Source of the DNA: Sphingomonadaceae bacterium OTU29LAMAA1
GTDB lineage: Bacteria; Pseudomonadota; Alphaproteobacteria; Sphingomonadales; Sphingomonadaceae
Length of the DNA stretch: 64,000 nucleotides
Assembly: GCA_024072375.1 (NCBI GenBank)
Contig: CP099617.1
Coordinates: forward strand, 911,001 to 975,000
Direction of reading: 5' to 3'
Shown here: positions 55,193 through 63,687 of the stretch, one piece after another
Numbering within the stretch: the stretch's first letter is position 1
How the letters are laid out: every line of letters begins with the position of its first letter
Position numbers and translations under genes: made by a program
Notes under the pieces: model-generated
What the model was told of the DNA's origin: nothing
The model's database searches: none
Seen by the model: the letters and a program-made list of their open reading frames with translations, nothing else

Positions 55193-56025
55193 CGATCGAG
55201 ACCGTTTCAACGGCCAGGGCATATGGCGGCACGCAAGGCGTCTACACCCATGCCTCGACCGCGACCGGAACGCCGATGACGTTCTCGGTCTACGTACCGC
55301 CGCATAACGAGGGAGCGACGTTGCCGGTGGTATGGTATCTGTCGGGGCTGACGTGCACTCATGCCAACGTCACCGACAAGGGCGACTATCGCCGTACCTG
55401 CGCGGAACTGGGGCTGATCTTCGTCGCACCCGATACGTCGCCGCGGGGCGAGGGCGTGGCAGACGATGCCGCCTACGACTTCGGTCAGGGTGCGGGCTTC
55501 TACGTCGACGCCACGCAGGAGCCGTGGTCGTCCCATTTCCGTATGTGGTCGTACGTGACCGAGGAGCTGCCCGCACTGATCGCCCGACATTTCCCGGCAG
55601 ACATGAACCGTCAGTCGATCATGGGTCATTCGATGGGCGGACACGGTGCGCTGACGATCGGACTAACGCTCGCGGATCGCTTTCGCGCGGTGTCCGCCTT
55701 CGCACCGATCGTGGCGCCGTCACAAGTGCCGTGGGGACACAAGGCGCTGGGCGGCTATCTGGGCGAGGACCGGGCGGCGTGGCGGGCGCATGATGCGGTC
55801 GCGCTGATCCAGGACGGCGCAAGCGTGCCATCGCTGCTGGTGGATCAGGGCGATGCAGACCAGTTCCTGGATAGCCAGTTGCAACCGTCACTGCTGGCGG
55901 ACACCTGCGGGACCGAAGGGATCGACCTGACGCTGCGGATCCAGCCCGGGTACGACCACAGTTATTATTTCATCGCGACGTTCATGGCCGATCATCTGCG
56001 CTGGCACGCGGCGCGGCTGGGATAG
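55189..56025 (+). CDS. fghA: S-formylglutathione hydrolase
   Basis: FghA releases formate and glutathione from S-formylglutathione, completing formaldehyde oxidation with adhC. The 278-aa alpha/beta hydrolase has WYLSGLTCTHAN, the nucleophile Ser148 in GHSMGGHGAL, Asp224 (GDADQF) and His257 (QPGYDHSYYF). The ATG overlaps the purU stop. It converges with the GH31 gene. Confidence 0.97.
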   Translation: MTIETVSTARAYGGTQGVYTHASTATGTPMTFSVYVPPHNEGATLPVVWYLSGLTCTHANVTDKGDYRRTCAELGLIFVAPDTSPRGEGVADDAAYDFGQGAGFYVDATQEPWSSHFRMWSYVTEELPALIARHFPADMNRQSIMGHSMGGHGALTIGLTLADRFRAVSAFAPIVAPSQVPWGHKALGGYLGEDRAAWRAHDAVALIQDGASVPSLLVDQGDADQFLDSQLQPSLLADTCGTEGIDLTLRIQPGYDHSYYFIATFMADHLRWHAARLG

Positions 56026-56164
56026 CGGTTTGCGATGCTGCCGGGGCAGACGCGTTCCGGCATACGATCAGCCGCCGACCAGGCTGTGCATCATAACGCC
56101 AGCCGGTCATCGCGACCTGTCGATGACGGAGCACCGGTCAGGCCGGCGACGGGCCTTCTACGAA

Positions 56165-58651
56165 TTAGCGGCGGGCGATGGTGATATCGGCCGCCGTGCG
56201 CTGGTCGGGCAAGGTGAAGCTGAGCGTATTGGCGGTCGCATCGCGTTGCGCCGCAACCGCGCGCCGCGCTGCCGATACCGCGCCTTCGCCCGTCCAGCCG
56301 TGGACCACCACGCGCAGCTGCTTCCACCACGGCGCATAACGCCCCTGCCGCGCCGCGAAGCGCAGCGTCATGCCGGCGTCGCCCACCTGACATGAGATCG
56401 CCTGCCGCAGGAACTGCCCACGGGTATAGCCCATGGAATGACCGTCGTCGGCGTACAGGTCGCCGCGGCAATCCTCGCCGGGATAGACGTCGAGTTGCAA
56501 CGGGCCGTCCGGCACCTGCGCCGTGCTCTGTACCAGCGGCTGGCGGGGCAGGATCGTCCCTGCGCGTACGAACACCGGCAGCGTTGCGATCGTCGGGGTC
56601 ACCGTAACCCGGTCGCCCGATACGGTCGCCTGCCCGGTCGCCTGCGTCGCCGACTGGATCTGCCCCGGTCCGGTCTGCTGCTGCGGCACGCCGGCGCGCT
56701 GGCCCGTCCAGTAATCGTACCAGCCGCCCGCCGGCAGGCAGACGTCATAGGCGCGCGGCTGGTCGGGGTTGGGCGCAGGCGCAACCAGTAGCGAGCGGCC
56801 GAGCGTGAAGGTCCACGACTGGTCGCACGACATGCGCATCGCCGACGGATAATCGTAGAACACCGGGCGCAGGATCGGGTCGCCGGTGCGTGCGTTCTGC
56901 TCCGCCAGCGCATACAGGTACGGCATCAGGCGATAGCGTTCCTCGACGAATCGCCGCCGGATCGCGAGATGTTCGGGCGAACCGACCCACGGCTCCACCC
57001 GGGGTGTGCCCTTGGCACTGTGGTTGCGGAAGACGGGATAGAAGGCGCCGATCTGGAACCAGCGCGTCAGCAAGTCCTCGCCCGGCCCGCCCGCGAAACC
57101 GCTGACGTCCGCCGCGCCATAGGAAAAGCCGGACAGGCCGAGATTGATGATCTGCTGGATCGACAGCTTCAGATGATCCCAGGTCGCGAGATTGTCGCCG
57201 GTCCACGTCACCGAATAGCGCTGTCCGCCGGCGTAGCTGGCGCGCGTCATGACGAACGGCCGCTCGTTCGGTGACAGCTTGCGCAGACCCTCGAAGGTCG
57301 CGCGGGTGTTTTCCATACCATAGACATTGTGGATTTCGGCATGCGTCGCGGTGCGGCGGGCGAAATCGTCGCTGACGATGCGGTGCACGACGTCGTCGGG
57401 CATCGTCTTGGTCGGCGTTTCGAAGATCGCCGGTTCGTTCATGTCGTTCCACGCCCCGGCGACGCCCATCTTCACCTGATCGGCGAACAGGCCGCCGAAC
57501 CAGTCGCGCGTCTTCGCCTGCGTGAAATCGGGGAACACCGAGGGTCCGGGCCAGACGGGGGCGACGTATACCGAATGGTCGGCGCGGCGGATGAATTCGT
57601 CACGCTTCGTGCCATCGTCATAAGGGGCGTAGCCCTGCCCTTCAGCCCTGGCGATGTGCATGTCGGTGATCGTCACCACCTTGAAACCCTGCTGTTTCAG
57701 GTCGCCGATCATCCCCTTCATATCGGGAAACGCCTTGGTATCGACGGTGAACGGCCGGTTTCGATCCTGCCAGTCGATGTCCAGCCACAGCACGTCGGTC
57801 GGCACGCGTTCCTGCCGCAGCCTGGCCGCGACACCGCGCAACTCGTCGGCGGTCATGTAGCTGTAGCGCGACTGCTGATACCCCAGCGCCCATTGCGGCG
57901 TCAGCGGCGCCTTGCCGGTCAGGTCGGTGTAGCGGCGCACAACCTCCGCCGTCGTCGGTCCGGCGATCAGATAATAGTCCACCGGTCCGTCAGGCCCGCC
58001 GAAGCTCAGTTCGTTCGCGTTGCGGTGGCCAAAGTCGAACCAGGTCCGCCATGTGTTGTCGAGGAACACGCCATAGCTGCCGCCTGCCCCGCCGACTCCG
58101 ATGAAGAACGGGATCGATTTGTAGATCGGATCCTCCGCGCTCGTGAAGCCGAACGCATCGGTGTTCCAGTGGACGAAGCTCTTGCCACGTCGGTCCAGCC
58201 CGCCAGTCTTGTCGCCCATGCCGAAATAATGTTCGGCCTGCGGCATCGTCTTTTTCAGCGTGAATGCGGTGCCGTCGAACGTCGCCGGAGTGGCATCTTC
58301 CGAGATAACGTTCCCCGCCAGATCCTCGACACGCAGCCGCCCGTCGGCAAGGAACCGCACCCGCATCGTCCTGGTCGTAAATCCATCCGCGGCGGGGGTG
58401 ACGGCGACCTTTTGCGCGCGCGTCGCCTTGTCGACCGCCCAGCTCGCATCCTCGGGCATCGCACCGTCGCGGCCAATCCGGATGCGGAGGATGGCATCGG
58501 TCAGCGCGACCACGCGAACGATCGCATCGCCCTGCCGCGCTTCGGCGCCATCGGTCCGGACGGTAACGGCGGCGGCGGTCTGTGCCGTTGCGGCTGCCGG
58601 CACCGTCATCGTCGCCAGCGCAGTCATCGCCAGCAGCAGGTTGGCTCGCAT
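56165..58651 (-). CDS. Secreted GH31 alpha-glycosidase
   Basis: The 828-aa protein has a signal peptide (about 1-23; LATMTVPAAATA), an N-terminal beta domain, the GH31 TIM barrel with nucleophile Asp403 in WNDMNEP and acid/base Asp486 in VTWTGDN, then C-terminal beta domains. GH31 members are usually alpha-glucosidases or alpha-xylosidases; the exact substrate cannot be told. It is downstream of the HxlR gene on the same strand (89-base gap), and a GH51 enzyme lies nearby, pointing to plant polysaccharide use. Confidence 0.95.
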   Translation of the reverse strand: MRANLLLAMTALATMTVPAAATAQTAAAVTVRTDGAEARQGDAIVRVVALTDAILRIRIGRDGAMPEDASWAVDKATRAQKVAVTPAADGFTTRTMRVRFLADGRLRVEDLAGNVISEDATPATFDGTAFTLKKTMPQAEHYFGMGDKTGGLDRRGKSFVHWNTDAFGFTSAEDPIYKSIPFFIGVGGAGGSYGVFLDNTWRTWFDFGHRNANELSFGGPDGPVDYYLIAGPTTAEVVRRYTDLTGKAPLTPQWALGYQQSRYSYMTADELRGVAARLRQERVPTDVLWLDIDWQDRNRPFTVDTKAFPDMKGMIGDLKQQGFKVVTITDMHIARAEGQGYAPYDDGTKRDEFIRRADHSVYVAPVWPGPSVFPDFTQAKTRDWFGGLFADQVKMGVAGAWNDMNEPAIFETPTKTMPDDVVHRIVSDDFARRTATHAEIHNVYGMENTRATFEGLRKLSPNERPFVMTRASYAGGQRYSVTWTGDNLATWDHLKLSIQQIINLGLSGFSYGAADVSGFAGGPGEDLLTRWFQIGAFYPVFRNHSAKGTPRVEPWVGSPEHLAIRRRFVEERYRLMPYLYALAEQNARTGDPILRPVFYDYPSAMRMSCDQSWTFTLGRSLLVAPAPNPDQPRAYDVCLPAGGWYDYWTGQRAGVPQQQTGPGQIQSATQATGQATVSGDRVTVTPTIATLPVFVRAGTILPRQPLVQSTAQVPDGPLQLDVYPGEDCRGDLYADDGHSMGYTRGQFLRQAISCQVGDAGMTLRFAARQGRYAPWWKQLRVVVHGWTGEGAVSAARRAVAAQRDATANTLSFTLPDQRTAADITIARR

Positions 58652-58740
58652 CGTCGTCTCTCCCGTCGTCGTTTGACGCGGCTCTGGGCGGGAGGCGGGA
58701 GGCCGTCAACCGCACGGCCGAGGGCATACGTATGCAGGGA

Positions 58741-59136
58741 TCAGGATGCCGGCGGGGCAGCTCGACGGGACCGTGGCCTCACCCCGAGCGCGTCGAGGGC
58801 GTCGGCATTCTCGCGTCCCCACGCGTACAGCATCTCGACCGGGGTGACGAAGCGGCGACCGAGATCGGTCAGGCGATATTCCACCGCTGGCGGGATCGTC
58901 CCCTGCACGTGGCGCGACACCAGCCCGCTGCCCTCCATCTCGCGCAGGGTCTGCGTTAGCATCTTCTTGGATATGCCGGGCAGACTGCGCAGCAGCACGC
59001 CGGTGCGCGCGGCGCCATCATGCCGGGCATGCAACGTGTGCAATATCATGCTCGTCCATTTCGTCGCGAACAGCTCCAGCACGCGCCGCGGTGCACAATC
59101 CTCGCGCCATTCGTCGTCGTCGCTACCCGGTTGCAT
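58741..59136 (-). CDS. HxlR-family transcriptional regulator
   Basis: The 131-aa winged-helix protein has the family core: LELFATKWTSMILHTLH (recognition region), LPGISKKMLTQTLREME and VEYRLTDLGRRFVTPVEML. HxlR regulators often respond to aldehydes or quinones via a cysteine; here the Cys in REDCAPRRVLEL is retained. It diverges from the PRISE-type reductase gene across 102 bases that contain a GGTACC/GGTGCC operator. Confidence 0.93.
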   Translation of the reverse strand: MQPGSDDDEWREDCAPRRVLELFATKWTSMILHTLHARHDGAARTGVLLRSLPGISKKMLTQTLREMEGSGLVSRHVQGTIPPAVEYRLTDLGRRFVTPVEMLYAWGRENADALDALGVRPRSRRAAPPAS

Positions 59137-59141
59137 CGCTG

Positions 59142-59163
59142 GGTACCTTCTGGTGCCTATGAT
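59142..59163 (+). promoter_or_regulatory. HxlR-type operator and PRISE -10
   Basis: GGTACC (59142-59147), TTCT, GGTGCC (59152-59157) form an HxlR-type site, directly followed by TATGAT (59158-59163, five of six matches to the -10 consensus). A third GGTGCC lies at 59171-59176. The site begins 5 bases from the HxlR start codon and would control both divergent genes. Confidence 0.6.
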
Positions 59164-59238
59164 CCCAAACGGTGCCGTCTAGAAGATGCGCCGCGCACTG
59201 CCTAGCTCGTTGACCGAACAGGATAAGGACACGACTTT

Positions 59239-60300
59239 ATGGCAGGTACCGCATTGGTGGTCGGCGCGAGCGGCATCGTCGGCAGCGCGACGGCAGAATT
59301 GTTGAACCGCGAAGGATGGACCGTCCACGGCCTTGCCCGTCGCCCCGTCGCGCAACCCGGCGTCACGCCGGTCGCGGCCGACCTACTCGACGCCGCCGGC
59401 ACCGCGGCGGCGCTGGCCGATATCCGCCCGGATGCGGTCTTCATCACCACGTGGCTGCGACAGGACAGCGAGGCGGAGAATATCCGCGTCAATGCGACGA
59501 TGGTCCGCAACCTGCTCGATGGCCTGCGTCCGGGAGGTGCGCCGCGTCACGTCGCACTCGTCACCGGTCTGAAGCATTACCTCGGGCCGTTCGAGGCTTA
59601 TGGCAAGGGCACGCTGCCCCAGACCCCATTCCGCGAGGAACAAGGCCGGCTGGACGTGGAGAACTTCTATTATGCACAGGAGGACGAGGTGTTCGCCGCT
59701 GCTCGGCGCGATGGATTTTCGTGGAGCGTCCATCGCCCGCACACGGTGATCGGTAAGGCAGTCGGCAATGCGATGAACATGGGTACGACGCTCGCCGTCT
59801 ATGCCACCCTGTGCCGGGAAACGGGGCGACCGTTCCGCTTCCCGGGGTCGGCAGCGCAATGGAACGGCCTGACCGACATGACCGATGCCGGACAGCTGGC
59901 CGCGCACCTGCTGTGGGCAGTGACCACACCCGCCGCGCGCAACGAGGCGTTCAACATTGTCAACGGCGACGTTTTCCGCTGGAGCTGGATGTGGGGTCGC
60001 ATCGCCGAATGGTTCGGCGTCGAACCAGCCCCGTTTGACGGCACGATCCAGCCGCTCGAAACCGCGATGGCGGGCGACGCCGACCGCTGGCGCCGGATCG
60101 CCGGGCGTCACGATCTGGTCGAACCCGACATGTCGCGACTCGCATCGCCTTGGCACACAGACGCCGATCTCGGCCGCCCCATCGAGGTCGTGACGGATAT
60201 GTCGAAGAGCCGGCGGCTAGGCTTCACGTCCTATCGACCGACCGACGATGCGTTCTTCGATCTGTTCGCCCGGTTGCGTGCTGATCGGCTGATCCCCTGA
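59239..60300 (+). CDS. PRISE-type (progesterone 5-beta-reductase/iridoid synthase-like) SDR reductase
   Basis: The 353-aa short-chain dehydrogenase has the Rossmann loop VVGASGIVGSA and the PRISE-family motifs TGLKHYLGPFEAYGKG (catalytic Lys112) and ENFYYAQED (catalytic Tyr144 or 145), best known from plant 5-beta-reductases that reduce activated enones with NADPH. It is controlled divergently from an HxlR regulator, fitting induction by a reactive enone or aldehyde. Substrate unknown. Confidence 0.9.
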   Translation: MAGTALVVGASGIVGSATAELLNREGWTVHGLARRPVAQPGVTPVAADLLDAAGTAAALADIRPDAVFITTWLRQDSEAENIRVNATMVRNLLDGLRPGGAPRHVALVTGLKHYLGPFEAYGKGTLPQTPFREEQGRLDVENFYYAQEDEVFAAARRDGFSWSVHRPHTVIGKAVGNAMNMGTTLAVYATLCRETGRPFRFPGSAAQWNGLTDMTDAGQLAAHLLWAVTTPAARNEAFNIVNGDVFRWSWMWGRIAEWFGVEPAPFDGTIQPLETAMAGDADRWRRIAGRHDLVEPDMSRLASPWHTDADLGRPIEVVTDMSKSRRLGFTSYRPTDDAFFDLFARLRADRLIP

Positions 60301-60372
60301 CGGACACGGACGGCCCGGCGGTGCGTTTACCCACTGCCGCGCCGTTCGCCCGGCCGTTTCAAGGACATCCGA

Positions 60373-61713
60373 ATGACCGACGACAGCAGCCCCTCCAGAG
60401 GCCGCGCGGTGCCTAGCGGCCGGCTGTCGCGGCTCGGCGCGTTCGGACGGCTCGCCGCCGGGGTCGGCGGCGGCGTCGTCGCCGAGGGCGCGCGACGGCT
60501 CGCGGCGGGCGAACGTCCCCGGCTGGGCGACATGCTGCTGACGCCGGCCAACGCGACCCGCGTCGCCGATCAGCTCTCCCATCTCCGCGGTGCGGCGATG
60601 AAGCTCGGCCAGATGATCTCGATGGACGCAGGCGACATGCTGCCGCCAGAGTTGGCCACCATCCTCGCGCGGCTGCGCAACAACGCTCATCATATGCCGC
60701 CGCAACAGCTCGATACCGTACTGGCGCGCGAATGGGGGCGCGACTGGCGGCGGCGCTTCGCCCATTTCCAGGCGCATCCCATCGCGGCTGCATCGATCGG
60801 TCAGGTGCATCGAGCCCGCCTGCCCGATGGGAGCGAATTGGCGATCAAGGTGCAATATCCCGGGGTGAAGGAGAGCATCGACGCCGATGTCGACAATGTC
60901 GCCACGCTGCTCCGCGTCTCCGGCCTGTTGCCGAAGGAGCTCGACATCGCGTCGCTGCTCGGCGAGGCAAAGCGTCAGCTTCACGAGGAAGCGGATTATG
61001 TGCGCGAGGGCGACATGCTGGCCCGCTACCGCGCCGCGCTCGCCGGCGATCCCGCGTTCGTCGTCCCCGCCCTGCATTCCGATCTCACCACCCCGCGCGT
61101 CCTTGCGATGGACTTCGTCGCCGGCACCCCGATCGAGGCGCTGGAGACCGCCGAGCCGCCGATCCGCGACCGCGTGATGGCCAGCCTGATCGCGCTGGTA
61201 TTGCGCGAGTTGCTCGACTGGGAGTTGATGCAGACGGATCCCAACTTCGCCAATTATCGGTGGCAGGCCGATACCGGACGGATCGTGCTACTCGATTTCG
61301 GCGCGACACGTCCGATCCCGGCGGAAACCGTCGCCAATTATCGTGCGCTGCTCGCCGCCGGGCTGTCCGGCAGCCGCGATGCGGTACGCGCGGCGGCGAT
61401 CGCCGCGGGCTTCCTCGGCGCTGCCGCCGCCGCCCGGCACGAACCGCTGATCGATACGATGATCGACGTCATCCTTGGCGAACTCAACCGCCCCGGCCCG
61501 TTCGACTTCGGCGACCGGGCCTTCGTCGGCGTCGTGCGGGAACAGGGCATGGAGATGGCGCGCGACCGTGCCACCTGGCACCTGCCGCCCGCCGACACCC
61601 TGTTCGTCCAGCGCAAGATCAGCGGCACGGCACTGCTCGCCGCACGCCTGCGGGCGCGGGGTGACATTCGCGCGATGGTCGAGACCAAATTGGGTATTGC
61701 GCTCACGCGCTGA
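60373..61713 (+). CDS. ABC1/UbiB-family atypical kinase
   Basis: The 446-aa protein has the family KxGQ motif (MKLGQMIS, Lys77-Gln80), the alanine-rich loop AAASIGQVH (138-146), Lys159 (AIKVQYPG), HEEADY and the metal site MQTDPNFANY and LLDFGATRP (Asp308). ABC1 proteins of this type support ubiquinone synthesis or lipid homeostasis. The ATG at 60373 follows AAGGAC. It starts 72 bases after the PRISE gene and ends before GH51. Confidence 0.93.
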   Translation: MTDDSSPSRGRAVPSGRLSRLGAFGRLAAGVGGGVVAEGARRLAAGERPRLGDMLLTPANATRVADQLSHLRGAAMKLGQMISMDAGDMLPPELATILARLRNNAHHMPPQQLDTVLAREWGRDWRRRFAHFQAHPIAAASIGQVHRARLPDGSELAIKVQYPGVKESIDADVDNVATLLRVSGLLPKELDIASLLGEAKRQLHEEADYVREGDMLARYRAALAGDPAFVVPALHSDLTTPRVLAMDFVAGTPIEALETAEPPIRDRVMASLIALVLRELLDWELMQTDPNFANYRWQADTGRIVLLDFGATRPIPAETVANYRALLAAGLSGSRDAVRAAAIAAGFLGAAAAARHEPLIDTMIDVILGELNRPGPFDFGDRAFVGVVREQGMEMARDRATWHLPPADTLFVQRKISGTALLAARLRARGDIRAMVETKLGIALTR

Positions 61714-61717
61714 CGCT

Positions 61718-61761
61718 TGCGCCTCGCCCCCACTGCCTGCGGCGGCGGAAGGTGAGGCGCA
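61718..61761. terminator. Hairpin between convergent ABC1 and GH51 genes
   Basis: TGCGCCTC (61718-61725) and GAGGCGCA (61754-61761) form a GC-rich 8-bp stem with a loop of about 28 bases between convergent genes. No U-run follows, so it may be a REP-like element or bidirectional stop rather than a classical terminator. Confidence 0.4.
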
Positions 61762-61773
61762 GGTTGCCCGCGG

Positions 61774-63348
61774 CTAGCGAATGTCCAGCATCACCACCGA
61801 TTTGGGCGGCAGCGTGACCGACACCGTGCCGTTCGCAAGCGTCGCACCGGTGAATGCCACCGGCCTTACCGCATCGGGCGCATCGAAGGTGTTATGCGCA
61901 TCGATCGTGGGTGCGGTCAGGATACGGCCGGTCACCGTGCCGCCGGCGATCCCGGCCAGTTGCACCGTGACAGTCGCCGACTGGTTCGGATCGACGTTGG
62001 TCAGGCCGACGTGGACCACGCCGTCGATGCCGCGTACCGCGCTGGAGCTGACCGAACGCAGCGTCCATTCACCATGCTTGTACAGGTGCGAACTTACCTC
62101 GGCAGGCAACACGGTACCGTCCTGATAGTCCTTGTACATGTCGAACACCCAATAGGTCGGCGTCTTCACCATACGTTTGCCATCGGTCAGCAGCATCGCC
62201 TGCAATACGTTGACCATCTGTGCGATATTCGCACCACGCACGCGATCCGCATATTTCGCAAAGATGTCGAGGTTCAGGCTCGTCACCACGGCATCGCGTA
62301 GGCTGTTCTGCTGATACAGGAAACCGGGGTGCGATCCCGGTTCCTGGTCGTACCACGTCCCCCATTCGTCTACTAGCAGCGCGACCTTCTTCCCGGGATC
62401 GTATTTGTCCATGATCCGGGAATGGCCCTGGATCAGCTCGTCCATTTTCATCGTCTTGACGAGCGTACGCGCCCACGCGTCCTCGTCGAAACCGGTCGCG
62501 GGGCCCTTTTTCGCCCAGCTGCCCGGCACGGTGTAATAATGGACGCCGATGCCTTGGAAGACGGTGCCCGCCTTCTTCATCATCACTTCGGTCCAGTTGT
62601 AATCCTCGGCATTGGCGCCGCTCGCCACCTTCATCACCGGCACACCGTCCGGCGTCTTGACGAACGTCGCATAGCGCCGCGTTTCGTCCGCCGCATATTC
62701 GGGCAGCATGTTGCCGCCGCAGCCCCACAGTTCGTTGCCGATCCCGAACATCGGCAACTTCCACGGCTGCTTGCGCCCGTTGGCCGCGCGTTCCCTGGCC
62801 AGGCTCGATCCGGTCGGCGAGGTCATATACTCGACCCACTCCGCCATCTCGCGCGGTGGCGCGGACCCCACGTTGCCGGATACATAGGCCTCCGCGCCCA
62901 GCATCTCGGAATAGTCCATGAACTCATGCGTGCCGACAGCATTGTCCTCGGTCACCCCGCCCCAATGCGTATTGATCTTGACCGGGCGCTTCGCTCGCGC
63001 GCCAATCCCCTCCCGCCAATGGTATTCGTCCGCGAAACAGCCACCGGGCCAGCGGACCACAGGGACGCGGATCGCCTTCAGTGCGTCGATGACATCGGTG
63101 CGATAGCCCCGGACGTTGGGAATCTTGCTGTTCGGTCCGACCCAGATACCGCCATAGATGCCGGTGCCCAGATGCTCGGCGAACTGTCCGAACAGGCGCT
63201 TGTCGTATTTGGGGCCGGGTTGATCGCCGCGGATCGATACGGTGTCGGGCGTGGTCGTCGCAGCCGGTGCTGCGGCCTGCGCCGACAGTCCGGCCGGCGC
63301 CAGTGCCGCCAGCCCGGCACCCAACAGCCATGTCAGGGTCGTCTTCAT
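61774..63348 (-). CDS. Secreted GH51 alpha-L-arabinofuranosidase
   Basis: The 524-aa protein has a signal peptide (about 1-23; LAALAPAGLSAQA) and a GH51 barrel: RLFGQFAEHLGTGIYGG, RWPGGCFADEYHW, acid/base Glu206 in GIGNELWGCGG and nucleophile Glu328 in LLVDEWGTWYD, followed by a C-terminal beta domain. It removes arabinofuranosyl side chains from hemicelluloses. A GntR-type operator and a -35 element lie upstream. ATG at 63348. Confidence 0.95.
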   Translation of the reverse strand: MKTTLTWLLGAGLAALAPAGLSAQAAAPAATTTPDTVSIRGDQPGPKYDKRLFGQFAEHLGTGIYGGIWVGPNSKIPNVRGYRTDVIDALKAIRVPVVRWPGGCFADEYHWREGIGARAKRPVKINTHWGGVTEDNAVGTHEFMDYSEMLGAEAYVSGNVGSAPPREMAEWVEYMTSPTGSSLARERAANGRKQPWKLPMFGIGNELWGCGGNMLPEYAADETRRYATFVKTPDGVPVMKVASGANAEDYNWTEVMMKKAGTVFQGIGVHYYTVPGSWAKKGPATGFDEDAWARTLVKTMKMDELIQGHSRIMDKYDPGKKVALLVDEWGTWYDQEPGSHPGFLYQQNSLRDAVVTSLNLDIFAKYADRVRGANIAQMVNVLQAMLLTDGKRMVKTPTYWVFDMYKDYQDGTVLPAEVSSHLYKHGEWTLRSVSSSAVRGIDGVVHVGLTNVDPNQSATVTVQLAGIAGGTVTGRILTAPTIDAHNTFDAPDAVRPVAFTGATLANGTVSVTLPPKSVVMLDIR

Positions 63349-63410
63349 CCATCTCTCCCCTTCGCGTCCATGCGCGTCCGGTGATGATGATTACCCGGCC
63401 GAACGACCCT

Positions 63411-63429
63411 CGTCAATTTGCCTGACAAA
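63411..63429 (-). promoter_or_regulatory. GntR-like operator next to a -35 element upstream of GH51
   Basis: On the minus strand TTTGTCAGGCAAA (63429-63417) is a near-perfect palindrome of the UxuR/FadR-GntR operator style (TTTGTC-N-GACAAA) and abuts TTGACG (63416-63411), five of six matches to a -35 box. The -10 is weak (TAATCA at 17 bases). It probably represses GH51 until a sugar acid or arabinose derivative is present; no GntR gene is in the window. Confidence 0.55.
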
Positions 63430-63540
63430 TAGCCGGTCTTGTGAGCGTGTCGAGAATGTCGAGACGGTGCAAGGCAGCGGATAAAAGTTGGCATCGGACC
63501 GATTGCAGCTTTGGCCAAAGCGCGCGATACCAATGCGATT

Positions 63541-63687
63541 ATGGCCACGATTTCCGCAACCTGCCTTCAATGGATGTCGGTCGCTGGCGACGCGCATGCG
63601 GGCAGGCCGGGCCGCCTGGCGCCGCCATCGCGGGCCGGCGCGGGGTTGCTGCGACTGACGACGGTCGGCCGGCAGGCGCTCCGATGA
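63541..63687 (+). CDS. Short ORF coupled to a response regulator (uncertain)
   Basis: A 48-aa frame beginning MATISATCLQWMSVAG ends in an ATGA overlap with the response regulator start. It has no recognisable domain, is rich in Gly/Arg/Pro, and no clear ribosome site precedes its ATG. It may be a leader ORF or chance. Confidence 0.25.
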   Translation: MATISATCLQWMSVAGDAHAGRPGRLAPPSRAGAGLLRLTTVGRQALR

